A DNA stretch of 64,000 nucleotides from an uncultured Pseudomonadota bacterium (lineage in GTDB: Bacteria > Pseudomonadota > Alphaproteobacteria > RF32 > CAG-239): positions 257,722 through 321,721 of the forward strand of contig CADCCF010000005.1 of NCBI GenBank assembly GCA_902799835.1. Direction: 5' to 3'. Below are positions 35,257 through 44,200 of the stretch, piece after piece. Position numbers and translations under genes: made by a program. Under the pieces are notes generated by a model that had not been told where the DNA came from, ran no database searches, and worked only from the letters and a program-made list of their open reading frames with translations. Numbering within the stretch: the stretch's first letter is position 1; each line of letters begins with the position of its first letter.

Positions 35257-35826
35257 ATGAAAAAGACATTATTACTTGCAGGCGTTGCCTGTGTTATGAT
35301 GACTGCTCAGGCTCAAGCCGGCGATTGGTACAACAATATGATGCATAACACAAAAATTTATGTCGGAGCTGATTATGCCTTTGACAGTGTTGATTTCAAA
35401 GGTGCATTAAATGAAGCCAAAGAAGATTACAATTCCGGCATTTTCAACGTTGGTGCCAGAATGGGGTATATGGGCGTTGAATTATTTGGGCAATGGGCAT
35501 TTGGTGATAGTAAAGATACACCGGATGGTAAATTAAAAACCAATATCAATGCTTATGGTATGGATTTGTACGGATATTTACCTTTGGGTTGTGAGGGTAA
35601 GTATGATATAATCGGTACTTTAGGTGTTGCCGATTATTACTACAAAGGATTTTTGGAAGAAAAGAACGACACCAACAATCACATCGGTTGGCGTGTCGGT
35701 GGCGGTGCCATGTATAACTTTAACGAGCACGTATCCGCTCGTTTGATTGGTCGTTATGCTTATATCGGAGCTTCGGATTTGAACCACGTTGCTGAAGTTA
35801 CCGCCGGTATGCGTTATAACTTCTAA
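35257..35826 (+). CDS. Small outer-membrane beta-barrel protein
   Basis: 189 residues. Signal peptide 'MKKTLLLAGVACVMMTAQAQA' with cleavage after AQA. The mature part shows alternating beta strands ('IYVGADYAFDSVDF', 'GWRVGGGAMYNFNEHVSARL') and ends '..AGMRYNF', a C-terminal Phe typical of outer-membrane barrels. The size suggests an eight-stranded barrel like OmpA/OmpX or alphaproteobacterial Omp25. GGAG lies before the ATG. It is a single gene with its own terminator. Function is not known; it is probably abundant. Confidence 0.85.
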   Translation: MKKTLLLAGVACVMMTAQAQAGDWYNNMMHNTKIYVGADYAFDSVDFKGALNEAKEDYNSGIFNVGARMGYMGVELFGQWAFGDSKDTPDGKLKTNINAYGMDLYGYLPLGCEGKYDIIGTLGVADYYYKGFLEEKNDTNNHIGWRVGGGAMYNFNEHVSARLIGRYAYIGASDLNHVAEVTAGMRYNF

Positions 35827-35850
35827 ATAAAACCTTAAGTTTAATAACAT

Positions 35851-35890
35851 AAAAAAATCCTTGCATCTATATAGTTGCAAGGATTTTTTT
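35851..35890. terminator. Bidirectional terminator
   Basis: AAAAAAATCCTTGCA / TGCAAGGATTTTTTT with a 10-base loop; it can serve both the barrel gene and the convergent gene ending at 35905. Confidence 0.88.
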
Positions 35891-35904
35891 GAGTTGCTTT
35901 CCAC

Positions 35905-36465
35905 TCACGCTACCAGAAATTGACAATCGATTTCTATGGTGTCGTTGCTGTGGCTTTTGGGTTCTACTTGGGTTTTAGGATTTCTCAATATCCCCGCATT
36001 AATTTCTTTGGATGACAATTGACGCACAATCTCATTTGTGTTTTCTACATTCAATATCGTTTTGAATTCTCTTTCGGTAAAACACATGGCATCTGCCAAA
36101 TAGAAGATTCTGCGTTTTTCCAAGGTGCCGCCCAATTTTGAGTTAATATCAGCCTTTATTCTGCTAGGCGCTATTTCAGCTAGATGTTTCGGCAGTCTGA
36201 CCGATGACTGCAAGAAAACCACATTTCGTTGCGTCAAAGCAAAATCAAGCTGTTCCTGGTATATTTTTTCTGCCAGTTCATGAACATTAAGCGCAAAACT
36301 GTTTTGCCCCAGAGGCTTAAAGAATTGGGTTCTCTGCAACATCCAAACTCTTCTTTTGGTGCGCACAATAATCTGCAGACCTGCTATTCTTTCACCATCT
36401 TTCAATTTGGAAAAACCCCGCATAAAAGAGGTAAGAACATCATAAATTGCTTCTTTTGTTAACAT
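35905..36465 (-). CDS. Unknown protein, paralogue with degenerate alpha-CTD-like region
   Basis: 186 residues. Near residue 29 'GLQIIVRTKRR' parallels 'GWQLIIRKHN' of the neighbouring 36582 protein. Residues ~115-150 ('LEKRRIFYLADAMCFTERE' onward) align without early gaps with the RNA-polymerase-alpha-CTD-like region of that neighbour, sharing L, R, I, D, CF, E, N and N positions, but the helix-hairpin glycine loop (NIGNKR) is replaced by NVENTN. Both end in a short beta segment. There is no Shine-Dalgarno before ATG 36465. It is monocistronic with a terminator on each side. Function is unknown; a DNA- or polymerase-binding role is inferred only from the paralogue. Confidence 0.7.
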   Translation of the reverse strand: MLTKEAIYDVLTSFMRGFSKLKDGERIAGLQIIVRTKRRVWMLQRTQFFKPLGQNSFALNVHELAEKIYQEQLDFALTQRNVVFLQSSVRLPKHLAEIAPSRIKADINSKLGGTLEKRRIFYLADAMCFTEREFKTILNVENTNEIVRQLSSKEINAGILRNPKTQVEPKSHSNDTIEIDCQFLVA

Positions 36466-36535
36466 AATATAAGATTTTTAAATTAATAATTCATAAGTGT
36501 ATCTTTGCTTTTATCTTATTTTGTATAATTTGTCA

Positions 36536-36572
36536 ATAAAAAATCCCTGATACCGCGAAAGGTATCAGGGAT
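36536..36572 (-). terminator. Terminator of the 36582-37220 gene
   Basis: ATCCCTGATACC-GCGAAA-GGTATCAGGGAT, 12-bp stem, with a T run on the minus strand ten bases after the stop. Confidence 0.88.
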
Positions 36573-36581
36573 ATAGTTAAG

Positions 36582-37220
36582 TTAAAGGTTCTTGTCCTTT
36601 ACTACAACTTGCAACTCCAAGACGACAGAACCATTCATCACCTTGCGGGGGCGCTTGAGAGCTTGCCACGCAGTGTGGTAGTGATCTAAAGTCTCATCAA
36701 GAGCATTCAAGCGTTTGTTTCCGATATTGCGCAGATCGGCAATTTCCTCACGGCCGAAACAAACTAGATCACCGATGGTGTGAATATTGCGCTGGCTCAA
36801 GCAATTGATGATGGCGTTGATGTCGTTAGTGCGGCAAGCTTGGTTTGGCGTGAGTTCCAAAGCTTTTTGCAAGCTGGTACCCAAAATAGTCCGACCTTCG
36901 CGGGAGCATTGAGCTACGCCGCAATCAAGATAAACCTTGTCGATACCTTGCGCCTCGAAACGCTGTTGCTCAGTATATGCCTTGATGGCTATGGCTCCGG
37001 AATCAAGCAACACTTCGTGCTTGTCATCGCTGAGTTTATACACCATTTTTTCAAGACCGCAAACATACGCGCTTTTTGATATTGCTGCATCATTGTGCTT
37101 TCGGATAATCAGCTGCCATCCGTAAATGGTTTTGTCTCCAACCTCATCTTTGAGGAATTTGGTAATTTTCTTTTCGCGCAACGCAATAATTTCTTGCGGC
37201 GCCATAAATTTTCTATCCAT
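36582..37220 (-). CDS. Unknown protein with RNA polymerase alpha-CTD-like domain
   Basis: 212 residues. Residues ~134-178 resemble the alpha subunit C-terminal domain: 'INCLSQRNIHTIGDLV' matches the alpha pattern NCL..x..I..IGDLV, and 'LRNIGNKRLNALDETL' matches LK.PNLGKKSL.EI...L. The equivalents of DNA-contacting Asn268, Gly296 and Lys298 of E. coli alpha are kept; Arg265 is not. The first ~110 residues ('TIYGWQLIIRKHND', 'LDSGAIAIKAYTE') are not recognised, and the C-terminus is a beta strand. It is paralogous to the 35905 protein. It has no Shine-Dalgarno, a GC-richer codon choice and its own terminator. It could bind promoter DNA or a transcription factor; this is inference. Confidence 0.72.
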   Translation of the reverse strand: MDRKFMAPQEIIALREKKITKFLKDEVGDKTIYGWQLIIRKHNDAAISKSAYVCGLEKMVYKLSDDKHEVLLDSGAIAIKAYTEQQRFEAQGIDKVYLDCGVAQCSREGRTILGTSLQKALELTPNQACRTNDINAIINCLSQRNIHTIGDLVCFGREEIADLRNIGNKRLNALDETLDHYHTAWQALKRPRKVMNGSVVLELQVVVKDKNL

Positions 37221-37265
37221 AATTGATTAATTTGTAGTGATACTAATAAATTTAATGGCGACACA

Positions 37266-37281
37266 AGAACACATTTGTTCT
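37266..37281. promoter_or_regulatory. Palindrome AGAACA-N4-TGTTCT
   Basis: Perfect 6-4-6 inverted repeat, 46 bp upstream of the minus-strand ATG at 37220 and next to a TTGACA (minus strand, 37286-37291). Position suggests an operator for the alpha-CTD-like gene. Confidence 0.45.
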
Positions 37282-37316
37282 GCTCTGTCAACAAAAATAT
37301 ATTTTTTTTGTAAATA

Positions 37317-37334
37317 TATTGTATTTTTACAATA
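37317..37334. promoter_or_regulatory. Second copy of the shared 18-bp operator
   Basis: TATTGTATTTTTACAATA; differs at a single central position from the site at 19334-19351. A further half-site (TTGTAAAT) lies directly upstream. It sits 67 bp before the ATG at 37401. Confidence 0.6.
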
Positions 37335-37350
37335 AATCACCTATATAAAA

Positions 37351-37368
37351 AATGATAGCGTTATCATT
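37351..37368. promoter_or_regulatory. Palindrome AATGATA-GCGT-TATCATT
   Basis: Perfect 7-4-7 inverted repeat, 33 bp before the ATG at 37401. It may be an operator overlapping the promoter or transcription start. It resembles metal-regulator boxes only loosely. Confidence 0.4.
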
Positions 37369-37400
37369 GTGTTAATATATTTTAAGAAAAGGATTGAATT

Positions 37401-37652
37401 ATGCCAAAAAAACTTTCAAAATATGATACAAGATGTACTCCGGCCAGTATTGTTAGAAATTATGCAACAATACGTAAAGATACTCCTGTGTCAAGACAAA
37501 TAACTACTGGCTCAAAACTCGGAGATATGGCTTTATATCAGATACCAAGGATTGGAAAATTGATAAAAGCATATAATCGTATGGATGCAATAGGAACAAA
37601 TGCTTTGCGTTTACAACAAGCTAAAGAAAATAGTTGTCAAAGCAAGAAGTAA
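37401..37652 (+). CDS. Small basic hypothetical protein
   Basis: 83 residues, Lys/Arg-rich, starting 'MPKKLSKYDTRCTPASI', with 'QIPRIGKLIKAYNRMDAIG' as a possible amphipathic helix. It has no signal peptide and no recognised family. The ribosome site AAAGGA is good. Upstream DNA carries two palindromes, one identical in design to the toxin-locus operator, so the gene is probably regulated with that locus. The next gene begins 36 bp downstream with its own GGGGAG site, so the two may form an operon. Confidence 0.6.
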   Translation: MPKKLSKYDTRCTPASIVRNYATIRKDTPVSRQITTGSKLGDMALYQIPRIGKLIKAYNRMDAIGTNALRLQQAKENSCQSKK

Positions 37653-37688
37653 CTGCTTTTAAATAATATAAAAGGGGAGTGTCAACTT

Positions 37689-38075
37689 ATGAAACTGTAT
37701 TCTCAAGAAGCCTTGATATTAGGTGGTATATATGGAGTTTTAGATACTCCCTTTGCTTATATGAAATTTGAATACATAACAGATTTTTTGTTTATTGCAT
37801 TTGTTGTGTTTATTTTTATGTTGTTATTTAATCGTGTACCCAAGTTTGTTTCTTATATACAAAGCAATTATCCCATAGCATCATATTATTTGGCAGCTAT
37901 TGGTTGGGTACCGTACTTTTTAATATTGATTTTTTTTATAATAATCTTGATGTCTTTTGTCAGTGAATATATAGCTGAAAATATTGCCACAATTATGTTT
38001 TCGCTACAAGGAGTTGATTTAATTTTGATGGGTTTGTCTTTATTGGCGGCATTTGGCAGAAAAAAATTGAGATAA
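37689..38075 (+). CDS. Small membrane protein of unknown function
   Basis: 128 residues with three clear hydrophobic segments (~30-48, ~70-92 and ~103-122) and a basic end 'FGRKKLR', suggesting a cytoplasmic C-terminus. The ribosome site is GGGGAG. It follows the 37401 gene and is probably cotranscribed. The order small soluble protein plus membrane protein, under two operators, would suit a regulated stress or effector module, but no function can be claimed. It is convergent with lepA, 9 bp away. Confidence 0.65.
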   Translation: MKLYSQEALILGGIYGVLDTPFAYMKFEYITDFLFIAFVVFIFMLLFNRVPKFVSYIQSNYPIASYYLAAIGWVPYFLILIFFIIILMSFVSEYIAENIATIMFSLQGVDLILMGLSLLAAFGRKKLR

Positions 38076-38084
38076 AATCCGTAC

Positions 38085-39893
38085 TTACTCATCACCAATT
38101 CTCAAGGCCTCGATAAAGGCGGATTGTGGGACTTCAACTTTACCAAATTGACGCATACGTTGTTTACCTTTCTTTTGTTTATCTAGCAATTTGCGTTTGC
38201 GAGTAACGTCGCCACCATAACATTTGGCTGTAACATCTTTGCGCAAAGCCGATATGGTTTCACGCGCCACTACGCGTCCTCCGATACAGGCTTGCAACGG
38301 AATTTTGAATAAATGCCTCGGGATAAGATCTTTTAATCTTTCACAGATTTGGCGTCCGCGTGCTTCAGCCTCGGTTTTGTGGCAGAGAAAAGCCAAAGCA
38401 TCAACCGGTTCCTCGTTAATCAGAATCTGCACTTTGACCAAATCGGAAGTTTGATAATCAATTAGCTCATAATCAAAGCTGGCATAACCGGAGGTAATTG
38501 ATTTTAAGCGATCATAAAAATCAAATACAATTTCATTCAGCGGAATCTTGTAAACCACCATGGCACGCGAGCCGACATAGGTCAGTTCGACTTGCTCACC
38601 GCGCCGTTCGGTGCAAAGCTTTATTACCGAACCCAAATATTCATCCGGTGTCATAATCGTTGCTTTAACCATAGGTTCTTCGATTGAGGCAATCTTGGTA
38701 GGATCAGGCATATCGGCCGGATTATGCAGAGTAATAACATCACCATTGGTCATATGGATTTTATAAGCCACTGAAGGAGCAGTTGTAATAAGATCAAGGT
38801 CAAATTCGCGTCCTAAACGTTCTTGAATAATCTCCATATGGAGTAAACCTAAAAATCCGCAACGAAAACCCAAACCCAAAGCGGCGGAATTTTCATTTTG
38901 ATAGTCAACACTGGCATCATTGAGCTTGAGTTTAGCTAAAGCATCTTTCAAAGCTCCATATTGGCTGGAATCTACCGGAAAGATTGAACAGAACACCACC
39001 GGTACTGAGGGTTTAAAGCCTTTCAACGGCGCATCACAAGGCAATTTATCGTTGGTAATGGTATCGCCGACACTGCAATCACCGACACTTTTGATGCTGG
39101 CGGTTATAAAACCAACCTCACCGGGATAGAGTGCATCAACATCAGTCATCTTCGGCGAAAATACTCCAACTCTATCAACCAAATAGGTGGCATTGTTAGA
39201 CATCATGCGAATAGGCGTTTTTTTGCGTAACACACCATCATAAATTCGCACCAAAATCACCACACCGAGATAGCTGTCATACCAGCTGTCAATTAAAAGA
39301 GCTTTGAGTGGTTTGTTTTCATCACCTTGCGGGGCAGGGAGTTTGGTGACAATTTCTTCTAACAAATTATCTATTCCCAATCCGGTTTTGCCCGACGTTT
39401 CAACTGCGGCAGAAGTATCAAGTCCGATAACATCTTCAATCTGTTGCTTAACTTTTTCCACATCAGCTGATGGCAAATCAACTTTGTTCAAGGCCGGAAT
39501 AATCTCATGATTATTGTCAATTGCCAAATAAACATTAGCCAAAGTCTGAGCTTCGACCCCTTGAGTGGCATCAACCACCAAAATTGAACCCTCACAAGAA
39601 GACAGTGAGCGCGACACTTCATAAGAAAAATCCACATGCCCCGGAGTGTCAATCAAATTGAGTTGATAGGTTTTACCATCTTTGGCTTTATAATTTAGAC
39701 GCACGGTTTGCGCTTTGATGGTAATGCCGCGCTCGCGCTCAATATCCATATTATCCAAAACCTGTTCGGTCATCTCGCGTTTATCCAAACCGCCGCAACT
39801 TTCAATCAAACGATCGGCAATGGTCGATTTGCCATGGTCAATATGGGCAATAATTGCAAAATTACGAATTAAATTTATATCGTGATTACTCAA
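38085..39893 (-). CDS. lepA: Elongation factor 4 (LepA)
   Basis: Translational GTPase that acts on stalled or initiating ribosomes. 602 residues, as usual. G1 'AHIDHGKST' (15-23), switch I with '[10 protein letters not shown]', G3 'DTPGHVDF', G4 'NKVD', followed by EF-G-like domains and the LepA C-terminal domain with '[20 protein letters not shown]' (19 of these residues are the family signature) and '[11 protein letters not shown]'. Confidence 0.97.
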   Translation of the reverse strand: MSNHDINLIRNFAIIAHIDHGKSTIADRLIESCGGLDKREMTEQVLDNMDIERERGITIKAQTVRLNYKAKDGKTYQLNLIDTPGHVDFSYEVSRSLSSCEGSILVVDATQGVEAQTLANVYLAIDNNHEIIPALNKVDLPSADVEKVKQQIEDVIGLDTSAAVETSGKTGLGIDNLLEEIVTKLPAPQGDENKPLKALLIDSWYDSYLGVVILVRIYDGVLRKKTPIRMMSNNATYLVDRVGVFSPKMTDVDALYPGEVGFITASIKSVGDCSVGDTITNDKLPCDAPLKGFKPSVPVVFCSIFPVDSSQYGALKDALAKLKLNDASVDYQNENSAALGLGFRCGFLGLLHMEIIQERLGREFDLDLITTAPSVAYKIHMTNGDVITLHNPADMPDPTKIASIEEPMVKATIMTPDEYLGSVIKLCTERRGEQVELTYVGSRAMVVYKIPLNEIVFDFYDRLKSITSGYASFDYELIDYQTSDLVKVQILINEEPVDALAFLCHKTEAEARGRQICERLKDLIPRHLFKIPLQACIGGRVVARETISALRKDVTAKCYGGDVTRKRKLLDKQKKGKQRMRQFGKVEVPQSAFIEALRIGDE

Positions 39894-40036
39894 TTTTTTC
39901 TAACTCCAATTCAAAAACTTAACCCCACCATAACCGAAATAAAAAATTTCGCAAGTATTTTTAGTTTGACTAACCGTAATAAAAAGCGCATAATAAATTA
40001 TTATCACAGCTATTATTGGGAAGGGAGGACAAACAA

Positions 40037-40474
40037 ATGAAAAAAATGATAGATATTGATTTCGGCTCGCATCGTTATGACGAATTAGTCGAATTGCGTT
40101 ATAAAGTTTTGTTGGAACCTCTCGGCCTGAAATTTCTCGATTCTCACCGTGAACAAGAAGCCGGTTATTTGCATATCGGCTGTATTGAAAATTTGGACGA
40201 CAGATTAGTCGGCGGTTTGATGATGATTCCGCTTGATGACAAAACCATTCGCCTGATGCAGGTCGCGGTTGACGGACGCTATCAAGGCGAGGGGGTGGGC
40301 AAAAAAATGATTGAATATGCCATCTCAAGAGCTAAAGAAGCAGGCTTTTCCGTTATGATAATGCATGCCATGCTCAATGTAGTTGGTTTTTATGAAAAAC
40401 TCGGTTTCAAACAACAGGGCGATATTTTTGAAGAAAACGGCGTAACTTTCGCCAAAATGACCAAGAAAATTTAA
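40037..40474 (+). CDS. GNAT-family N-acetyltransferase
   Basis: 145 residues. Acetyl-CoA site 'VDGRYQGEGVGKKMIEYA' (Q/RxxGxG/A pattern) and C-terminal 'AMLNVVGFYEKLGFKQQGD', the usual motif B with the catalytic-side Tyr. The early 'YDELVELRYKVLLEPLG' resembles the ElaA/YitI-like group. Start at ATG 40037, with GGGAGG eight bases upstream; an upstream TTG frame (40016) includes the ribosome site itself and is rejected. The acceptor is unknown. Confidence 0.85.
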   Translation: MKKMIDIDFGSHRYDELVELRYKVLLEPLGLKFLDSHREQEAGYLHIGCIENLDDRLVGGLMMIPLDDKTIRLMQVAVDGRYQGEGVGKKMIEYAISRAKEAGFSVMIMHAMLNVVGFYEKLGFKQQGDIFEENGVTFAKMTKKI

Positions 40475-40544
40475 ACTGGACAAAATTAAAAAATCATGTA
40501 CCATAAGCATAGTTTACCTATGTTTAATTTAATAATTATGTCTT

Positions 40545-41063
40545 ATGGAAAAAATTTCAATTGATGGCTGCCGTCGCCCCATGCGTTTTGCAGTCTTTTC
40601 CGATGGATTCAAAGTGTTCAAAGTAACACGAGAACAAGCAGTCCGCTTTGTCAAAAGTGAGCTTCCTGCGTTGATGGGCAATCCTCTTCATGAAAGAGAA
40701 TGGTACCACGGGTACATCATCATGGACCTTGGTGATGGTCGTGTCGAGGTCGGTTATCTTCATGGCGACTTATCCAAAGCCACCAAAGGTGACCACATCC
40801 CTCCTAAGTACTCTAATAAAGGATGTGCTTATGTCGCATCAAGGGAGTTTTACATCGTGCAGACTTTTGCCGATTGCGATTTCAAGATTCCCTATGGAGG
40901 AAGCGACAAACAATGGTTCGTTGACAACCTCAAGGGAAAGCTGGTCAATATGCAGCTCAATCCTGAGTTGAAGAAAGTCCTCACCGGATTTGAGGAAGAA
41001 GTTCTCGATAATTACTTTGGCAAAGGTAATTGGGAGAAGTTCTTCTGTCGTGTATGGTCGTGA
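40545..41063 (+). CDS. Hypothetical protein, stand-alone foreign-looking gene
   Basis: 172 residues, unrecognised, with mixed alpha/beta content ('MRFAVFSDGFKVFKVTREQ', 'WYHGYIIMDLGDGRVEVGYL'). GC content is visibly higher than in neighbouring genes. There is no Shine-Dalgarno before ATG 40545 (AATAATTATGTCTT). A possible promoter TGGACA-16-TACCAT lies at 40477-40504, and a strong terminator follows at 41106, so it is a self-contained unit like those at 22.7, 35.9, 36.6 and 55.2 kb. Confidence 0.68.
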   Translation: MEKISIDGCRRPMRFAVFSDGFKVFKVTREQAVRFVKSELPALMGNPLHEREWYHGYIIMDLGDGRVEVGYLHGDLSKATKGDHIPPKYSNKGCAYVASREFYIVQTFADCDFKIPYGGSDKQWFVDNLKGKLVNMQLNPELKKVLTGFEEEVLDNYFGKGNWEKFFCRVWS

Positions 41064-41105
41064 AGATCATCAGCTCTGAAAATACCAGCAATGGTAATCA
41101 TCTAC

Positions 41106-41138
41106 AATCCCCTTGAGTTTAGATTCAAGGGGATTTTT
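41106..41138 (+). terminator. Terminator of the 40545-41063 gene
   Basis: AATCCCCTTGA / TCAAGGGGATT with an 8-base loop and a T5 tail. Confidence 0.88.
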
Positions 41139-41254
41139 AAATTAAGAATTATCGTCTAAAACAGTTAAAAAAAAGTAAATATTTTGTTGCAATTACTGAT
41201 AATGATTATATTATAAACAGCGGATTGTTTCGATAAATTGGAAATAACTGTCTG

Positions 41255-44200
41255 ATGCTGAAAAAGACTTTGTTTTTTTTGTTGTCTTTTTTGCTGAGCC
41301 AAAGCATTGCTTGGGCCAGTATTGTCAGTATTAACAACACCAAATATACAGCCACTCGGAGTTATGATTTTAATAACACTGATGGTGGCGAAGAGACAAC
41401 CATCCCCGGAGTTTTAGAAAACTCGGGTAATCAAACAGATAGTGGTTCCGGCGGCGAATATGCTAATGGCGGTGAAACGCCAGAGCCTGATGATCCGGAA
41501 CCGGAAAACGATACTTATGGTTCATGTTATTTCAATTGTTTAGATATCGGAGCTGTTGATTGCGTATATAGTGATATAGGTTCAATAGCCCCCGATACTA
41601 CTGCATATTGCACCTGTCCCGATACCGGCGCCAATGTTTTGCTCTGCGATGATAGTGTTTTTAACTCTTCCAATGCCGTTAATTATGCCTCTTATGCTCG
41701 CGGATACGGTATGAGTAAAGATCCTAACTTATCTTTAGATTCAAGCACCGGGCAATATCATCAATATTTTTACTATCTGCCAAACTTTGATACCGGAGAA
41801 TTTTGTCCGTTTAAAGCTCAAAACAATATCTCGGTTGTGATATCCGCACTTTCGGCAGGCTACTACAATAACACCAAGTCAATCAGTTGCTCCAATCCTT
41901 TATTTGGTCTATCATTAATTGGTGATTCATCTTATGGAATTCAAAGTTGTCTTCCGCCCCAAGCTGTCAACAACAATCAAAATGTTTCAATTTGTGTTTA
42001 TGAGCCGACCAGTGCTGATATCGAAGATTATCGCAATAATATTGATTATACCAGAACTGGTAATGATACCGGACTTGAAAATTGCGCTTCAAAAATTAAC
42101 AAGCTGACCTCTTCCAATAATCGCTCGGTATATGCCATGAGCAGCAATAGTGATATTCCGAACAATGCTGAAGATTACTATTATTTATATCAGCCTGACA
42201 GTGCACATAGTATGGTGAATGATTATTATGCCACGGAGTGTTTTATTGATTGCGGTACCTCAACCGCGCCTATTATTGGGCAGAGTTATGATATTTCACC
42301 TTATTGCCAAGGATATTATTACCTGCAGGATTGTAATAACTTTAAGAGTGCTGAGGGCAACAGTTATTATCTCTCCAATTCTTATAAAGAATATATGAAT
42401 GCTGTTGCCGAGCACGCTTTTTCCGGAAAGACTGAAATTTGTTACGATAATGTTGACAATATCAAAATGTCTTTTGTGCGTTGTGGTTTAAAACACAGTG
42501 TTGATGCAACTAATGGTGTTTACAATGAAACCGAATGTAATCTGGGTAACGGAACTTGCACCGGAGGTACCGGAACATATACTTGTGATGGCAATAAATA
42601 TTGTTCCCAATGTACATGTAACAGCAATTTAGTTACTTTGGCGCAATGGTGTGCAGCATCAGGAATTACAACAAATTGCAACACAAACAACTATGTTCAC
42701 TATGGCAATGCCTGCAATTATGATGGTGAGCTAAAAGCCGAAAGATGGGTTTTGCAATCTTGTTCCAACGAAAATCAATATTTAGCCATAGCTGATACTG
42801 GATCAACCTATGCTCAGCTAAAGACCGGTTATGGAACCGGAATCCAAGCGGAATACTGTTATGATGGCGAAGCTCTTAAATGGCAAGTTACTTGTGATAG
42901 TGATTACAGCATGTTGTGCTATCCGACAGCAACTTCAACAGAAGATTGGTGCATCCACGGACATAATGATGAAACAACCATGCGTAGCGAGGCTCAATCA
43001 GCCAATCCTAACAAATATTGTCAAGTTAGTGTTGTTAATCAAGGTGTTTGTGGTTATAGCGTAGTTTTGAATGATGGTACAGTGATAATCGCATCTGATG
43101 ACGTTAAGATATACAAAGTATCGTCGGCCAACGAATGTTATGCTAAATTCGGTAAAGCCGCTACGGCTCAGGTATGCAGTAATAGTGCCAGTAGCAGTGA
43201 TATAGATGGATATAATTGCTATTATGACTTGCGCGCTTTCAAATATTCAACCAATACAGCCAACGGAGCCAAGTTGTGTGAAGTGCGTCATGATTTACGC
43301 GGTGACTATGTGTTATATAATGGACAAAAGCGTTGGGCAGAATGCAACTGTGTCGATTTGTATAAATACTCAATTTATAACTGCAGCGGCAGTACCGGTT
43401 CGGCTGTTTTAAGCGGTAATGCCTGCAAACAGGATTTATCTAATGTCAACTATTCAGCCTCATTGATTGAAAAATGGCGCAAAGCAGGGCTGCCTTATGA
43501 TGCTGAACATAATCAAATTACTATCAGTTCAGTCAATTTGCATCCTTATTGCAAATGCAAACCCGGTATAGACTATACTTGTGATACTAATCCCGGTCGA
43601 ATTGAAGGTGACCCTAGTGGTGATACTTGCACAATTGATGGCAAGACTTATTATTCATCATGTATCTGTCATCCTGACGATTTGCCGGATAACTGGGCTG
43701 ATAGCTATTTCAGTTGTCCATCAGGTTCTAAACCAACCGGAGTTTGGAAAGATAATGGTTGTGGACAAAAGATTTATCAGTGTTCCAGCACAGTTACCTG
43801 TACAGATGAATATACCAAAACTTGCGATGGTGTCGGTGAGGTTGGTGACGGACAAGGCTGCCAAGATAATGAAGGAAATTACATACGTTGGAAAGCTTGC
43901 AAATGCAGCAGTGAGCATAGCTATGAATGTACAGAAAACAATGAAGGTGTCGGCGAAGCTTGTACGGCCGATGGTGGTGAAAAATACACAGCCTGCAGTT
44001 GTCCTTCCAATTACCAAGCTTGTGTCGCCCCGGCAGTTGTCGCCTCAGGAGCTACTGTCTGCATGATGATAAATATGAGCGGTCAAGCTCGAACTGAGTA
44101 TTATTCAGCCTGTACATGTCCATCATCATACACCAGTTGCAGTACGGACGGACAAGAAGGTGATCCGTCTTATCCCACTTGTGTTTCCGGTGGCGTAACC

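Noticed and set aside
37266-37281. SOS (LexA) box
   Set aside because: The site is GAAC-N6-GTTC; the Bacillus box has N4 and the alphaproteobacterial box is a direct GTTC repeat with N7, so neither fits.
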